A stretch of DNA of 64,000 nt from Paraphoma chrysanthemicola (lineage: Eukaryota; Ascomycota; Dothideomycetes; Pleosporales; Phaeosphaeriaceae), in the NCBI GenBank assembly GCA_020744225.1, contig JAGMWG010000005.1, positions 1,488,001 through 1,552,000 of the forward strand. Reading direction: 5' to 3'. Shown one piece after another: positions 44,107 to 55,107 of this stretch. The position numbers and the translations under genes were made by a program. The first letter of the stretch is position 1. Every line of letters begins with the position of its first letter. The notes below the pieces were generated by a model that saw nothing but the letters and a program-made list of their open reading frames with translations, had not been told where the DNA came from and ran no database searches.

Positions 44107-44628
44107 TCAATAGTAGAAGCCCTTCTTGAAGCCTATCAGGCCCTCCTTAAATCCGTCCTTCTCCATTTCCTTCAATTCGTCGACATGATTTAGGCGCTCC
44201 ATGCTACCAATGCCTCCTGCCAGCCTTGGGTCCGCCACCGGGTTGATAGCCTTGACTGTAATGTCCTCTGGTGAAATTGCTCGAGTTTGCTGATTTGCAA
44301 AGCACTTGATTGATCGCAATTCCTTTGGCACGCCAGACGCGATCCCAGGGAAAGTAAGTTGGCGGATCTCTCCAACAGAGCAGTCCACTGTCGCGTAGAG
44401 TATGCATGTGGTTCCCGGATCAGGACCAATGCTCATCATTCCGACTCCCTCACCACCCTGCATGTGGCAATTTTTGGCGTCTTCTGGTGCCATCCACGAG
44501 CAGCCAGCTTGGAAGTTGGGGGCATCGCAGTAATAAAATGCACCTGGCAGGCCACGACGCTGAAGGCTGGGTCGCGCTGATGAGGTGGAGATGAGCGCAA
44601 TAAAAATGAGCGCGATAGGAGATATCAT
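44107..44628 (-). CDS. Small secreted cysteine-containing protein, effector candidate
   Basis: Single exon, 173 aa, from ATG 44628. A clear signal peptide (MISPIALIFIALISTSSARP) is followed by a dibasic QRRG that could be a Kex2 site. The mature part has six cysteines in the first about 90 residues (FYYCDAPNFQAGCSW, KNCHM, TTCILY, VDCSVG, SIKCFAN), suggesting three disulfides. The aromatic-Cys spacing resembles small beta-rich fungal secreted proteins. The C-terminal 50 residues are Cys-free, charged and probably flexible. I recognise no named family. It lies about 400 bases from the receptor-bearing element, which may be chance. Confidence 0.75.
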   Translation of the reverse strand: MISPIALIFIALISTSSARPSLQRRGLPGAFYYCDAPNFQAGCSWMAPEDAKNCHMQGGEGVGMMSIGPDPGTTCILYATVDCSVGEIRQLTFPGIASGVPKELRSIKCFANQQTRAISPEDITVKAINPVADPRLAGGIGSMERLNHVDELKEMEKDGFKEGLIGFKKGFYY

Positions 44629-46399
44629 TGTTGATCGCGTATCCTTTGGTATTAAGAATTAGGTATAGATGTGTTCTGGAACGAGATTTCGTTGCTGTCG
44701 TTGATATATTTCCAATAGAAGATCGGAAGTTTGTGAATGGAGTGGCTTCCTTTGTACCAAGTCAGCAAGTAGACACGATACGGTAGCGCAGCGTGCACAA
44801 AGACGATGGCTTGTGTTGGAACGTACCACAAGCACAAAAATACACCTAGTGACAAAGGACTGCTCTGCTTCCTTTGTCGTGGTGAGCGGACATCTGCAGG
44901 AAATGCGGGCTGGTGACGGCGAGCTCCATGATGGAAGACTGCGCCGCAGAAATGTTAATGAGAGTTAGCCATGGGGACACGAAATTTTGGCGAGATTGGA
45001 GCTGAAGGATTTGTGAAATTGACTGAAGCGCGAGCTGCAATGGGGTAATATGGACAATCTCTGGCGGTCCGATGTGTGTAACAAGGGTGTGATGCCATGG
45101 CCGTGGGTGAAACGTGGGTCTGGTTCATGGTGCAACCCATCGGGTCGCGCAACAAGCACGCAGTTGCGACAGCTTGCAGGCACACTCTGGTCGGCTGGCA
45201 CGGAGCTGCGAATATCCATGCCTGTCTGTCACTTGGTACAGCCAAGCTGTCTTTGATGTCGTGGGGTTCGTGTGCGCCTGGTCGGCGCGACAGGGATCAG
45301 GTGGAAGTGATCGTCAGGTACGCAGCCTTACGCAAGCCACGTAATCTGCTAGGAAATGACTGCACCAACCTTCCATGAATATTCTTCTCCACAATAGCGG
45401 AAGGTTTGCAGCGCTCCTTGTCTGGCCGCAAAGGGGATTAGTTATCACACCAAATCATCGCCTGGCATGAGAGTTGAACTCAGGCTGTTGCTTGCTCGCG
45501 ATGCAGCCAACTCACGGCTAAGAAGGTAATTAGGCCGAAGGCATCGCTTGTGAGGCATGCGATGCTCGTCGACAACAATTCAATGATGAAATAGCCGTGA
45601 CAGCATTAGCCGCAGTCATCAATGCATTTTTGTGGCTCATGGTTGAGTTTGCCAGAGGACAGCACTTGATTGCGGTTGCGTAGTGTTGTTGTTCACCAAC
45701 GAGCGGTGCGATAAGCTGACCAAGCCAAGAGCTGGGCGCAATGCTGAGGTGAGGTATGCGAACTGCGGGGAGTGTCGTTTTCTGGAACATGAGATGCATG
45801 ATGTTTATCCACAGAATACAGCAAAAGAATGGGATGACACTTTCAGCGGGCCACGGAATCTCAAACCCCAAAGTGTTTTACGCTAGCCAAACTCGGATGC
45901 AGAAGCAGCTCTGCAACATGGCAGTCGATCAAACAAGTACAGATGTGCTAGAAGTGGTCTGTTTGTGGAAGTTAGAGAGCGTGTTGTCAGCTCTGGGAGG
46001 CTGGATCGATGCCTTCCACTGTGTGTCGCTGTAAGGTCGTACCGAACATGGTGACGATACCAGATCTTGTCATGCTGAGATTGAACATCAACATGAACAT
46101 GGAAGACAAGGCCAGTTGGATCAGGAGACACGATGGAGGCTTATCGTAGGACAGATGGGCAAGAGAACATGTTGGTGAGAGGAGCATCGGGATGGATGGA
46201 CTGTTCTCGGAAAGCGAAAACAGAGGGGTCGTGCCCGTGCCCGTGCCCGTCTGCGTCATCGGCTATTGGCGGGCATGCGAATAAAAGTCGATGCTGCTCA
46301 TCCAAACATGAGCAAGATGCACTCATGTTCATAACCCCAACTAGGTCACGTTGCTGGCAGATCAGGTCAATTGCGCGCTTGTACCATAGTTCCTCAAGG
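44629..46399. other. Long intergenic region
   Basis: About 1.8 kb without a supportable gene. Short frames overlap on both strands and lack motifs. A tRNA-like T-arm near 45461-45485 has no matching acceptor stem and was not accepted. A short GTGCCC tandem (about 46231-46249) is present. Confidence 0.5.
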
Positions 46400-48039
46400 A
46401 TGGGGAAGCGCGACTATGCGGTATGCATCAAGGACGCCAGATTGAACATGGACTGACAGGTGCAGGCGGCGGTCGCAGCGCTCAACACGCTGCAGTCCAA
46501 TTTCTCCATAGTCGATGCGATCCGGAAGTCTGGCCGAGGCATGAACAAGCAGGCGATACCAGAGATGATTGAGTGGTGCCATAAGCTTGGGTACGAGGTG
46601 TGCGGCTCGCGCTTGCCGTAAGACTGAACCACAACTCACACCCCTCGCAGCCGTCACAGTTCGATCGACTGAAGCCTATACACATCGCCGGCACCAAAGG
46701 CAAGGGCTCTACGAGTGCCTTCATTTCCTCCATCCTCGCGCAGTACGTCGGCGCCAAAGACTCGCACACCCCGCCTACCAAGATTGGCCTATACACATCC
46801 CCACATCTACGGTTCGTTCGCGAGCGCATACAGATCAACAATGAGCCCGTATCAGAGGAGATGTTTGCCAAGTACTTCTTCGAGGTCTGGGACAGGTTGG
46901 AGGCTGCAGCCCCAGCGGAGAAGGCACCCGAGGGGGTCCCTACGAAACCGGTATACTTCAGATATCTGACGCTCATGGCGCTGCACGCATACCTGGAAGA
47001 GGGCGTAGACTCGGCTGTCATTGAGTGCGGCATTGGCGGCGAGTACGACAGCACGAACATACTCACCCACCCCACCGTTACAGCAGTTACCAGTTTAGGC
47101 ATCGACCACACTGCAATGCTAGGCTCCACACTGCCCGAAATTGCCTGGCATAAAGCCGGAATTTTCAAGAAGGGGAGCGTCGCCTTCACAGCGCCGCAGA
47201 AAGAGGAAGCTATCACCGTGTTACAAGAACGAGCAGCCGAGAGAGGTACCGACCTCCACGTCGTCGATGTCCATCCCTCTATTGCAGACAACCAAATCAA
47301 GCTCGGGCTCTCCGCAGAGTTTCAGAAGATCAATGCGTCTATCGCAATCGCCGTAGCGGCAGCGCACCTCCGCGTCCTTGGCCACACATCAGTCCCAGAT
47401 CCTACATCTACGGCGCATATCGAGCTTCCGCCAGAGTTCGTTCGCGGCCTGGAACAAGTTCGGTGGGCTGGCAGGTGTGAGGTACGACGTGAAAGGAATG
47501 TCGCATGGCACATCGATGGTGGACACACGCTGGAGAGCATCGAGGTTACTGGGCGATGGTTCGCAGACCAGATAGCAGCGGCAACTTCTACCGCGGCATC
47601 GCAATCCAAGGTCCCCCGCATACTCATCTTCAATCAACAGACTCGAGACGCAAGTGCACTGGCCAAAGCCCTCTACGCGGCGCTACAAAGCGGCATCACA
47701 TCGGGATCAGCGTCGCCCTTCACGCACGTCATCTTCACCACCAACCAAACATTCAGCGAGGGGTACAAACCTGATTTGGTCTCCATAAACACCAACCAAC
47801 AAGACGTGGATACGCTTGCCGTACAGAAGGCACTTGCACAGACGTGGGCAGAAATTGATAGTTCTGCAGAGGTGCACGTGTTGAGGACGATCGAAGAAGC
47901 AGTCGGAACGGCCAGATCCGTGGCACATGCATGGGCAAAGGATGCGAGTGCAGATGCAGAGGTGATGGTGCTAATCACCGGTAGTCTGCACTTAGTTGGC
48001 GGTGCTATTGAAGTCTTGGAGACGGGCAAGGCGAGCTGA
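46400..48039 (+). CDS. MET7: Folylpolyglutamate synthase
   Basis: Three exons, 46400-46420, 46466-46597 and 46651-48039, give 513 aa. The tiny first exon encodes MGKRDYA; joining at 46466 gives RDYAAAVAALNTLQSNF, which fits the family N-terminus better than the alternative acceptor at 46460. The second junction joins CHKLGYE to PSQFDRLKPIHIAG. The Mur-ligase-type ATPase has its P-loop AGTKGKGSTSAF near residues 65-76, then GLYTSPHL, IECGIGGEYDSTNI, TSLGIDHTAMLG, the carbamoyl-Lys region EIAWHKAGIFK, and the C-terminal LITGSLHLVGG. It adds glutamates to tetrahydrofolates, retaining them in the cell and supporting methionine and nucleotide synthesis. Confidence 0.95.
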
Positions 48040-48744
48040 GTAGGTGTGAGATACCCATAGAAGCGCTTCAACACGCGCTGAGAATCAATAACGTGTAATC
48101 ACTTCCTTGGTCCATGCTACCACTCCCCGCACTTGCCAAGCTCATGCTCACTTATCATTCAAGCCTAACAGTTTTCGCCGAGAGGTGTGATGATCAGCCT
48201 GGATGCGGCACATTTGCGGTCCAAGCCGTAGTACTGGCACCGCATCTAGACTAAGTAAGCAGCAAGAAAGTATAACAGTACGGCTCTCTGTCAAATTGAT
48301 GCCTTCAGCAAATTCAGAGAAACCTATTAATATTGCCTGACCAAAATGTGAAGCTTGAACATTATTACGGACATGCCGAGCCCATCGATCGCAGACTCTA
48401 GGTTTGTCTGTTCACACCGCCCTGTCCTTCGAAAATTGTAAACATAAGCGTACAATGCAGTGGCCGTGCCGCTTTCCGATCCGAATGGCCTAGCGTCCAA
48501 CAAGGTCCTTCAAAAACATGGCGGAGCCAGACCGTTCGGGCGTTCTCGCGTGGCGCCCAAAGCTGGGGTTTGTTAGCGCGCCTTGGCCGTTCGCGGCTGC
48601 AGTCATAGCCGTGGGAGCCACACCAGTTCCGACTATTTCCTTCAGACTTCTCCACGTCATCTTTCACATATAGTCTAGACTTCTCCGCACTCCGCTAGCA
48701 CTTCTTGACATTTCGACAAACCTCAGCACCATTGTCGCGCCAAA
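48040..48744. other. Intergenic region
   Basis: About 700 bases between two plus-strand genes. No frame with recognisable features; presumed 3' UTR and promoter. Confidence 0.55.
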
Positions 48745-50522
48745 ATGAATTGTCCATCCAGGAACGACGACGTTCTCATGAACCCGGGATGGAACCAGAA
48801 TCCTCCGAGATTTGCCGCAGACCTTACTACTTGCGAAGATCTGAATGGAATTGCGAATGCCCGAGAGCTGGGCGATGCAGATCGCTTGTGCAGCGGTTCG
48901 AGAAGTTTGCGGCACTGTGAATTGGAAAATCAAAACGTCAAAGAGATGGAGGAGCAGCCGCTCGTGGTTGGGATGGGTGTCAAAGGGTCCTTCAAAGGTA
49001 TTTTCGGTGCCCGCGGTGCGAAAGAAACTCAATACTAATCTCGCTGTAGGACCTTGCACCCGAACAACCGCGCATGTGACAGATGAGAACCGAGCTGGTC
49101 TCGTCAAAGGCTGGGCGACATGGCTGTTGTCAGTCCTAGCTACTTCGATGTTGATATCTTTTGTCAGCGGAAACATGCCTTCGTTCCGCTTTGCAAGCAG
49201 TAAGACACCATCAGCAGCACATGGGCGCTTTGCAACATTCGCAGCTCCGACTACTGAACACATGGCTGAGCTGACGTGCTGCAGGTCATGCTTCTTCTCT
49301 TCACCGCCTCTCCAGGCGAGCTGCGTGCGAATCCGGCTCAGCACAGCCAAATTACGACCTTCCATTTCACGTTGGCGGCCTCTTCATCATTCTTTTCGTG
49401 TCGTCGACCGCTTGCGCTTTCCCAATTCTGGTGATCAAGTTTCCGCGTCTTCGCATCCCGCCCACCTTCCTATTCGGCGCTAAGCACTTTGGTACAGGCG
49501 TCTTGATCGCAACGGCGTTTGTGCATCTACTGCCTACAGCATTTCTGTCCCTTAGTGACCCATGTCTCTCGTCGTTCTGGACCACCGACTACCAGGCAAT
49601 GCCCGGTGCGATCATGTTGGCCAGTATCTTTTTCGTTACCATGATCGAGATGGTGTTCTCACCTGCCCAGCATGTTTGTGGTGGCAACGAGGGAGTCGCT
49701 GCCGTCTCACGTCCCGAAAAGCAGCAGGAGCAAAAGGGCCCTAACGACTCTGATACTCCTCAGCTCCCTACCCAGGGCATCCGCAGGACGTATTCTGAAG
49801 GCAGCATGCAAGTCCGCGAGATAGGCCCCCTGCGTGGCAGAGTGACGAGCATCAGCCGCACGCTCTCTCGCTACCGTGAAGAAGCGCAGCGTCTCGATGT
49901 CATCGAATCCGGTAGCTCAGATACATCCGAGACTCCGCAGATCGATCCTAAGCATGAGAGCGAGGAGTGTGCTGTGGAGGATGACCTCGAGAACAACCAG
50001 CACAACCACGTCTTGACTCCTGAACAACTCCACAAGAAGGCCATCATGCAGTGTTTTCTCCTGGAAATGGGAATCCTGTTTCATAGCATCTTCATTGGTA
50101 TGTCGCTCGCCGTAGCTGTCGGCAACGACTTCATCGTCCTGCTCATCGCCATCGTGTTCCATCAGACCTTTGAGGGTCTTGCGCTCGGTGTCCGCATCGC
50201 AGACATCAAGTGGCCCAAACGCGCGCTGCAGCCTTGGTTCATGGCTCTGGCCTATGGGTGCACCACGCCCTTGGGGCAAGCCATTGGCATCGCCACGCAT
50301 ACACTGTATTCTCCAAACTCCGAGATTGGTCTTCTTGTGGTTGGAATCATGAATGCAGTGTCGGCCGGGTTCCTGGTCTTTGCTAGCTTGGTCGAGCTCA
50401 TGTCGGAAGACTTCTTGAGTGACGAGAGCTGGCAGATTCTCCGGGGCAAGAAGAGGGTATACGCATGCCTTTTGGTATTTTTCGGTGCCTTCTTGATGAG
50501 CTTGGTGGGCGCGTGGGCTTAG
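48745..50522 (+). CDS. ZIP-family zinc/iron transporter (Zrt type)
   Basis: Three exons, 48745-48997, 49050-49199 and 49285-50522, give 546 aa. Introns are 52 and 85 bases; the second (GTAAGA, GCTGAC, CAG) joins SFRFASS to HASSLHRLSRRAACESG, restoring the ZIP N-terminus, which then reads NYDLPFHVGGLFIILF. About eight membrane helices follow. Helix IV has HSIFIGMSLAVAVG and helix V HQTFEGLALG, the His-rich metal-site helices of ZIP proteins. A long cytosolic loop with HNHV and charged residues separates helices III and IV. The protein should bring Zn2+ (or Fe2+) into the cytosol. The about 135-residue N-terminal extension with a hydrophobic stretch (WATWLLSVLATSMLISFVSG) is longer than in yeast Zrt1. 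Confidence 0.92.
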
Positions 50523-51315
50523 TTGGCGCATGTGGGGTGAAGGAAGTGATCAGACGTGGTTGCGAGTTTGAGATGAACTCGATTTCGGGGTTGATGGTGA
50601 AGTGTGACAATGGAGTTGCTGACAATGTGGATTCTAGACTGGATATTATGGTGGTGTGGCGAAGACGGACATGTACGCCAAATTGATATATGCAACAAAA
50701 GAGACTAAAACTCTCTAAATATAGCGCATTCCGCGTCCCAAACCAGACGTTTCCCCAGGTTCCATTGTGCAACTCACCACTCGCTTCACCCGCAAGAGAC
50801 CAAGGCTACCGCTCAGTTGTGGACCCAGGTTCTCAAGGTGCGGATCTTAAGACAGGAGGACATATCACAGGAACCATGCATTTTCTGCGTGCTTGCTTCA
50901 TGATGCTACAGACAGTAAACAGTACATCATTAGTCGCTAGCAGTCATGCCCAGCGCACATTATTCAAGCACTAATTATCTGCTGAAAGTCGATCGGAACA
51001 GTAAGACCTTTCAATATGCTACGAACCTTGCGCCACCGTTTCCGAATCCTAATAGCGAGCACTCTTAGATCCGTTCGTATACCTGTGCTCAGCCACGCAG
51101 GCACCATATCTGGCCCATTTCCAAGAATATGTCGTTGTACACTAGGCCACGAAGGAGGTGGCATCTCTGGTGCGAGTTGCCCAGGAACACAACAATCTAA
51201 TATATGGGTACTAGTCTTGTAAATAGTAGGATAAAACCAGGGAAAATACAGATTGAAACATTCTCTAGATATTCATCATTCATCTATATACTCTATCTAA
51301 TATAGTTGCCTCGGG
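50523..51315. other. Intergenic region
   Basis: About 790 bases. Short frames around 50690-51220 show no motifs. AT-rich near 51200-51310. Confidence 0.55.
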
Positions 51316-51885
51316 CTACGGTGCAGCTGTCGCGGTGGGGATTATCCCAAGCAAGGCTAAATCAATAGGGTACGTAGGTTTCGAGGTAGATTTAGTAAAG
51401 GTAAGTCTAGTACACGTGCCAGCGGTTGTCCATGTCTCGGTAGAAATTGCGCAGCCAGATTCACAAGCCGTCTGACAAGGAAAATGGGCCGTGACTGTTG
51501 GAGTCTGCGGGCATTTGGAGTTGGGGCCAGCAACAGTAATGCTGCTCGTGCTGTTGGGGAGTAGTAAGTTTTGCGATGCGAGCATGGAGCTGAGTGTGGA
51601 GGACTACTAACCTATGGTAGAAGCACAGCGGTTCTATGCATGGGCTCGTTGGCTTGAAGGGTGGGCAAACTGGATTTGCTACTGTGACTGTTGCAGTGAA
51701 GCATGGGCACTCGGTTGGGACGACGTAGTAGTTGGGACTACGAGCAGTTTCAGTACTTGAAGAGAAGGAGAAACAAGTAAAAGTGCGGTAAGAGCTTACT
51801 CGAAATAATCATTCACAGCATGTTTGAATTGTTGTTCCCATTGGGACATATAATAAAAAAGCAGGGAGAATGGAGTTGGCCCCAT
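51316..51885 (-). CDS. Putative small cysteine-rich protein
   Basis: A three-exon model (51885-51800, 51755-51612, 51550-51316) with 44- and 61-base introns keeps frame and gives 154 aa. The middle exon encodes VVPTECPCFTATVTVANPVC and SPCIEPLCFYH; the last encodes GPNSKCPQTPTVT, FPCQTACESGC and AGTCTRLTF. About 12 cysteines plus Thr-rich spacing suggest an extracellular protein, and the C-terminus LALLGIIPTATAAP could be a weak GPI-type tail. The modelled N-terminus (MGPTPFSLLFYYMSQ) is not a convincing signal peptide, so the true first exon may differ. No named family is recognised. Confidence 0.45.
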
Positions 51886-53258
51886 CTTGATGCAATTTTA
51901 AGGCCCCAATTAGGTTAAGGAGGTAGGAAGAAGGGGCGGTTGGCAGGAGCTCAAATCTGTGCGAGTATGAGAGGTATTTTGGTGTACAGATCAATGTGTT
52001 AGACTTCCTAAGATTACTCTAGATGTACGAAAGTGAGAATCCTTTTACATTCCTCTCAGATGATCTGTTAAACGTTCTACAAAGGAATGTAAAGATGAAG
52101 TCGTAAGGGTGGGTAAGAAATGAATACGAGAGAGGTTATTTAATCCAGAGGTCCCGCCGCACATTGGGAATGCAGGAATGCAGGAAAATGGAATGGAATT
52201 GTTGTTACAGGATCGTCTCACTCGAGAACAACCAGTTATCACCATTCTGCCTCTGATTTACATTACTAAATCAGTCCCTCTGCATATCAAGCTGCATGCG
52301 CGCTCCGGCGCGTTGCCCAAACCGCGCAGGGACGACCATGGAGTCCATTTTCTGGTCTTTTTTGTACCCGACATCGCCGATGGAGACATCATCAATCCTC
52401 GCCACAGGTGGATCAGTGAGAGATTCGTTTGCCAGCGGGTTTGTAAAAAGCGGAACGAAAATGACATAGTCAAGCGGACCCATTGCGATTTCGATAACTT
52501 CCAGCGCGGCTGTAAATCTCCAGCACAGGCGCCACAGTAGATCCTCGCGAAAGCGTCGAGCTGGGCAGACTATTGACTCATTTTCTGACAGTTTGGTGAC
52601 GGGATGGTGTTATTAGTAGTGAAATTTTGGCCTCATGTCTTTCTTTGGGAGTTGATGGCATGAAATGGGTTGGTGTGCGGCACGGTTGTACACGAGATGA
52701 TATTGCCAAGCCAAAGTATGAAGCCATCCCACTCGAATCGTGTTCGATGGCACTCCCGTCGTGTCTTGAACGGAAGCGAGTGTAATTTAGTGTACCAGAA
52801 TCTACATTTGATGAGAGTTTCTACGTTGCCTACAATGGGACACCATCAAATGGGTTCCATAGACGCACCTGGTATCATCGCTCCATCGTTTCAACATCAA
52901 TTCTAGCAAGCTGCGGAGGTTCTCCTCTCACCGTGATCATTAGTATACGGCTTTGAAAAGTCATCTTCGTTTCTCTGCTGCTTGAAACTACGGACCACCC
53001 GAATGCCTTGCCCTGCAACACGACGCGAGGACGACGCCATGCCTTTGAATATAAGAGGCGCCTCAGCGCCTGGGTACACAATGAAATCAACATAGACGCA
53101 GTTTTCCTAAGTAATCAAGGAGATGGTGGTGGAGAGATAGCTGGGTGTGGGTGTGCATATCCACCCAAAAGGCGTATTATACAATGTACGGGTCCGGCCT
53201 GGGTGAATACTAAAGAGTTTATGCGGGTGGGTGGATATGAGCGATGGGTATTGTGTGT
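51886..53258. other. Long intergenic region with a possible gene remnant
   Basis: About 1.4 kb. The only protein-like signal is on the minus strand at 52271-52561 (listed separately). The rest shows no recognisable frame. Confidence 0.5.
52271..52561 (-). pseudogene. Possible gene fragment or relic
   Basis: An open minus-strand stretch reads with protein-like composition: EDLLWRLCWRFTAALEVIEI, then VPLFTNPLANESLTDPPVA, then RIDDVSIGDVGYKKDQKMD, ending in a stop at 52271. The only ATG in frame (52483) starts midway, and upstream I found no convincing spliced first exon. It could be the 3' exon of an unrecognised gene, a decayed gene, or chance. Confidence 0.25.
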
Positions 53259-54340
53259 TTATGCAGCACTAATATAAGTGTTAGATGCGATCTGCGAACA
53301 TTGATTTCCTGGGTGGACTCACGGCTTCTTGTTGTTCATTGTGACAACAACAGCGACAACGACGGCAATGATGATAATGATGATGATGCAGATGAGCAGG
53401 CACCACCACTTCTTGCGGTTGCGGCTACGTGCGCTGACGATTGCAGTGCCAATCTCCTCGTTGCCTTTTGTGACGTCGTCGCGAACTGCTTCGCCCTTCA
53501 TCTCAATATCGGCAACAAGTGGCTCTTGCTGCTGCACGATCTGGTCGAGGTCTTGGAAAAGCTGCGCAAGCTCGACCATCTGGCGCTCGATGTTCTGAAT
53601 GGCCTCGTGGCGCTCCTTCACATTGCGCAGGGTGGAGCTGGCTTGGCCGCGGCGGTCGGAGCTGAGGAGCTGAAAATTGTAAGCAAACGCCCAATCGAGG
53701 CACCAAGAGGGGAACACGAACAGCTTGCTGGAAGATGGGCGCATCTGGGTCGGCCACTGCCTCCCTGACCTCGGCGTCTGTCGCATCGGGGCGCACAATG
53801 CGGTATTGGCGCTCGGCAGCAGCCTGGGAGTCTCTCCTGAACTCAGACTCGAGTGTCTGGTATCGCTGGATGGTGGCCTTGAGCCTGCGATCCACCTTGC
53901 CGACCTGCGGCGCGTTCCTTGGGCTGCCAGATTCGCGCTTCGACTTGATGTTCTTGACGCGCGAGACGAGGCCACGGTAGCCAGTCATGATCTGCGAGCT
54001 GAGGCTATTGATTTCGCCCGAGGGCATGTCTGGGCGCGCAAGCACCTGCTTGAAGACGCGCTCGAGCTGGGTAAGCTGCGTATCGAGGTCATCAAGTGCC
54101 CGGTCGACATCGCGGCACTCGTCGAGGATGGCATTCACGTTTTGCAGCTCCATATCTGGTATTTGTGAGAAGGTTGAGTCGAGGTGAGGGAAGAAGTGGG
54201 AGAAGCGAACCGGCTTGTGCGTCGTATGGACCCTGCGCGAAGTTGTTGTAGCGGTCACCCTCGCGTTGGTCGCGTTGGTCGTACGGGTTTCCATAGTCAC
54301 CGACGCGGTTATAGCCGCTGTTACCGTACTGTTCGTTCAT
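53259..54340 (-). CDS. SSO1: Plasma-membrane syntaxin, Sso1/Sso2-type t-SNARE
   Basis: Exons 54340-54211, 54155-53722, 53669-53323 and probably 53268-53259 give 306 aa; if the last intron is not used, the stop is at 53319 and the protein has 304 aa. The N-terminal Tyr/Asn/Gly-rich segment precedes the Habc helices (NVNAILDECRDVDRALDDLD, LSSQIMTGYRGLVSRV). The junction QQA-LLSSDRRGQA matches the Sso family. The SNARE helix (HEAIQNIERQMVELAQLF, QDLDQIVQQQEPLVADIE) is followed by a C-terminal anchor rich in Ile and Val (KKWWCLLICIIII...). It pairs with Sec9 and Snc v-SNAREs for exocytosis at the hyphal tip. Confidence 0.94.
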
Positions 54341-55107
54341 GACTGTCAGCAGCTGCAAACGAGATGAAATGAGGAATGGGAATGGAAAGCGACCAAATGC
54401 AATCACTGAAAAGGCAAGCGTGACTTACACCACTCATGCTGAAACGGGCCCTGTATGGTATGTGGATGCGTGAGGTTTCTCCTGAGACAACGGTGCGAAG
54501 GCGCTTGCAAGCAGAACTCGAACAGCCGAGTGTTTGATGCAAGTATACAAACTACAATGATGCGCGGCGAGTAGACAAGACCCAATGCGCGAGAAAAAGA
54601 GCTGCGGAGGGAAGGAATATGAAGTCTCAGCAGTCGTCTGGTGTCGCTCGGGGCTGAGCGTGCGATTGAATCTCGAGCTCAGTTGGCCGCCTCGAGTGGG
54701 TCGCGCTAACCCGCATGGGCTCTTAGCCCTGCGGAGGCGCGTTGCTGGCTCGCCCGCCGCAGCTGCTCACACATGTCTCTAAATTTGGCACTTGCAACTG
54801 CTTTGGGATGCGCATGTAATACAAAAGAGAGGCGTTTGTCAAGACGCGTGCTTGTGCATGCTCGCATAGACTGACCAGCATGTCGCTTCAAAATTTGCTG
54901 CTTGCCCCGTCTGACACGGCCCCCAAGTGCTGCACTGGCCGCGGTTGCTCAGTGATCCAGGGTCTCGCGCTAGGCTCAGCCTTGCAGACAGCATTTCAGC
55001 TCGTGAACGCCTCCACTTCCTGGTTGGGTATCTTTGCTTCTGCCATTCCCCTCTGGTACTCACTCCCCAAGTCCAGCCGTTCTGTATGCTCCGCATATGC
55101 ATGGCAT
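54341..55107. other. Intergenic region
   Basis: About 770 bases upstream of the syntaxin and downstream of the NAPRTase gene. Short frames on both strands lack motifs. Confidence 0.55.

Noticed and set aside
45461..45530. tRNA-like T-arm (GAGTTCAACTC on the minus strand)
   Set aside because: The T-stem has a mismatch, no complementary acceptor stem is present at the expected distance, and the D-arm and anticodon arm do not fold.
46421..46459. 39-base intron alternative in folylpolyglutamate synthase
   Set aside because: The acceptor six bases further on gives a 45-base intron and a better match to the family N-terminus.
46482..47300. Minus-strand frame of 272 codons across the folylpolyglutamate synthase gene
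   Set aside because: It is antisense to clearly conserved coding sequence with family motifs; a shadow frame.
49285..49324. Alternative 40-base intron for the ZIP gene (AC|GTGCTG...CAG)
   Set aside because: The GTAAGA...GCTGAC...CAG intron at 49200-49284 has far better signals and restores the same downstream frame.
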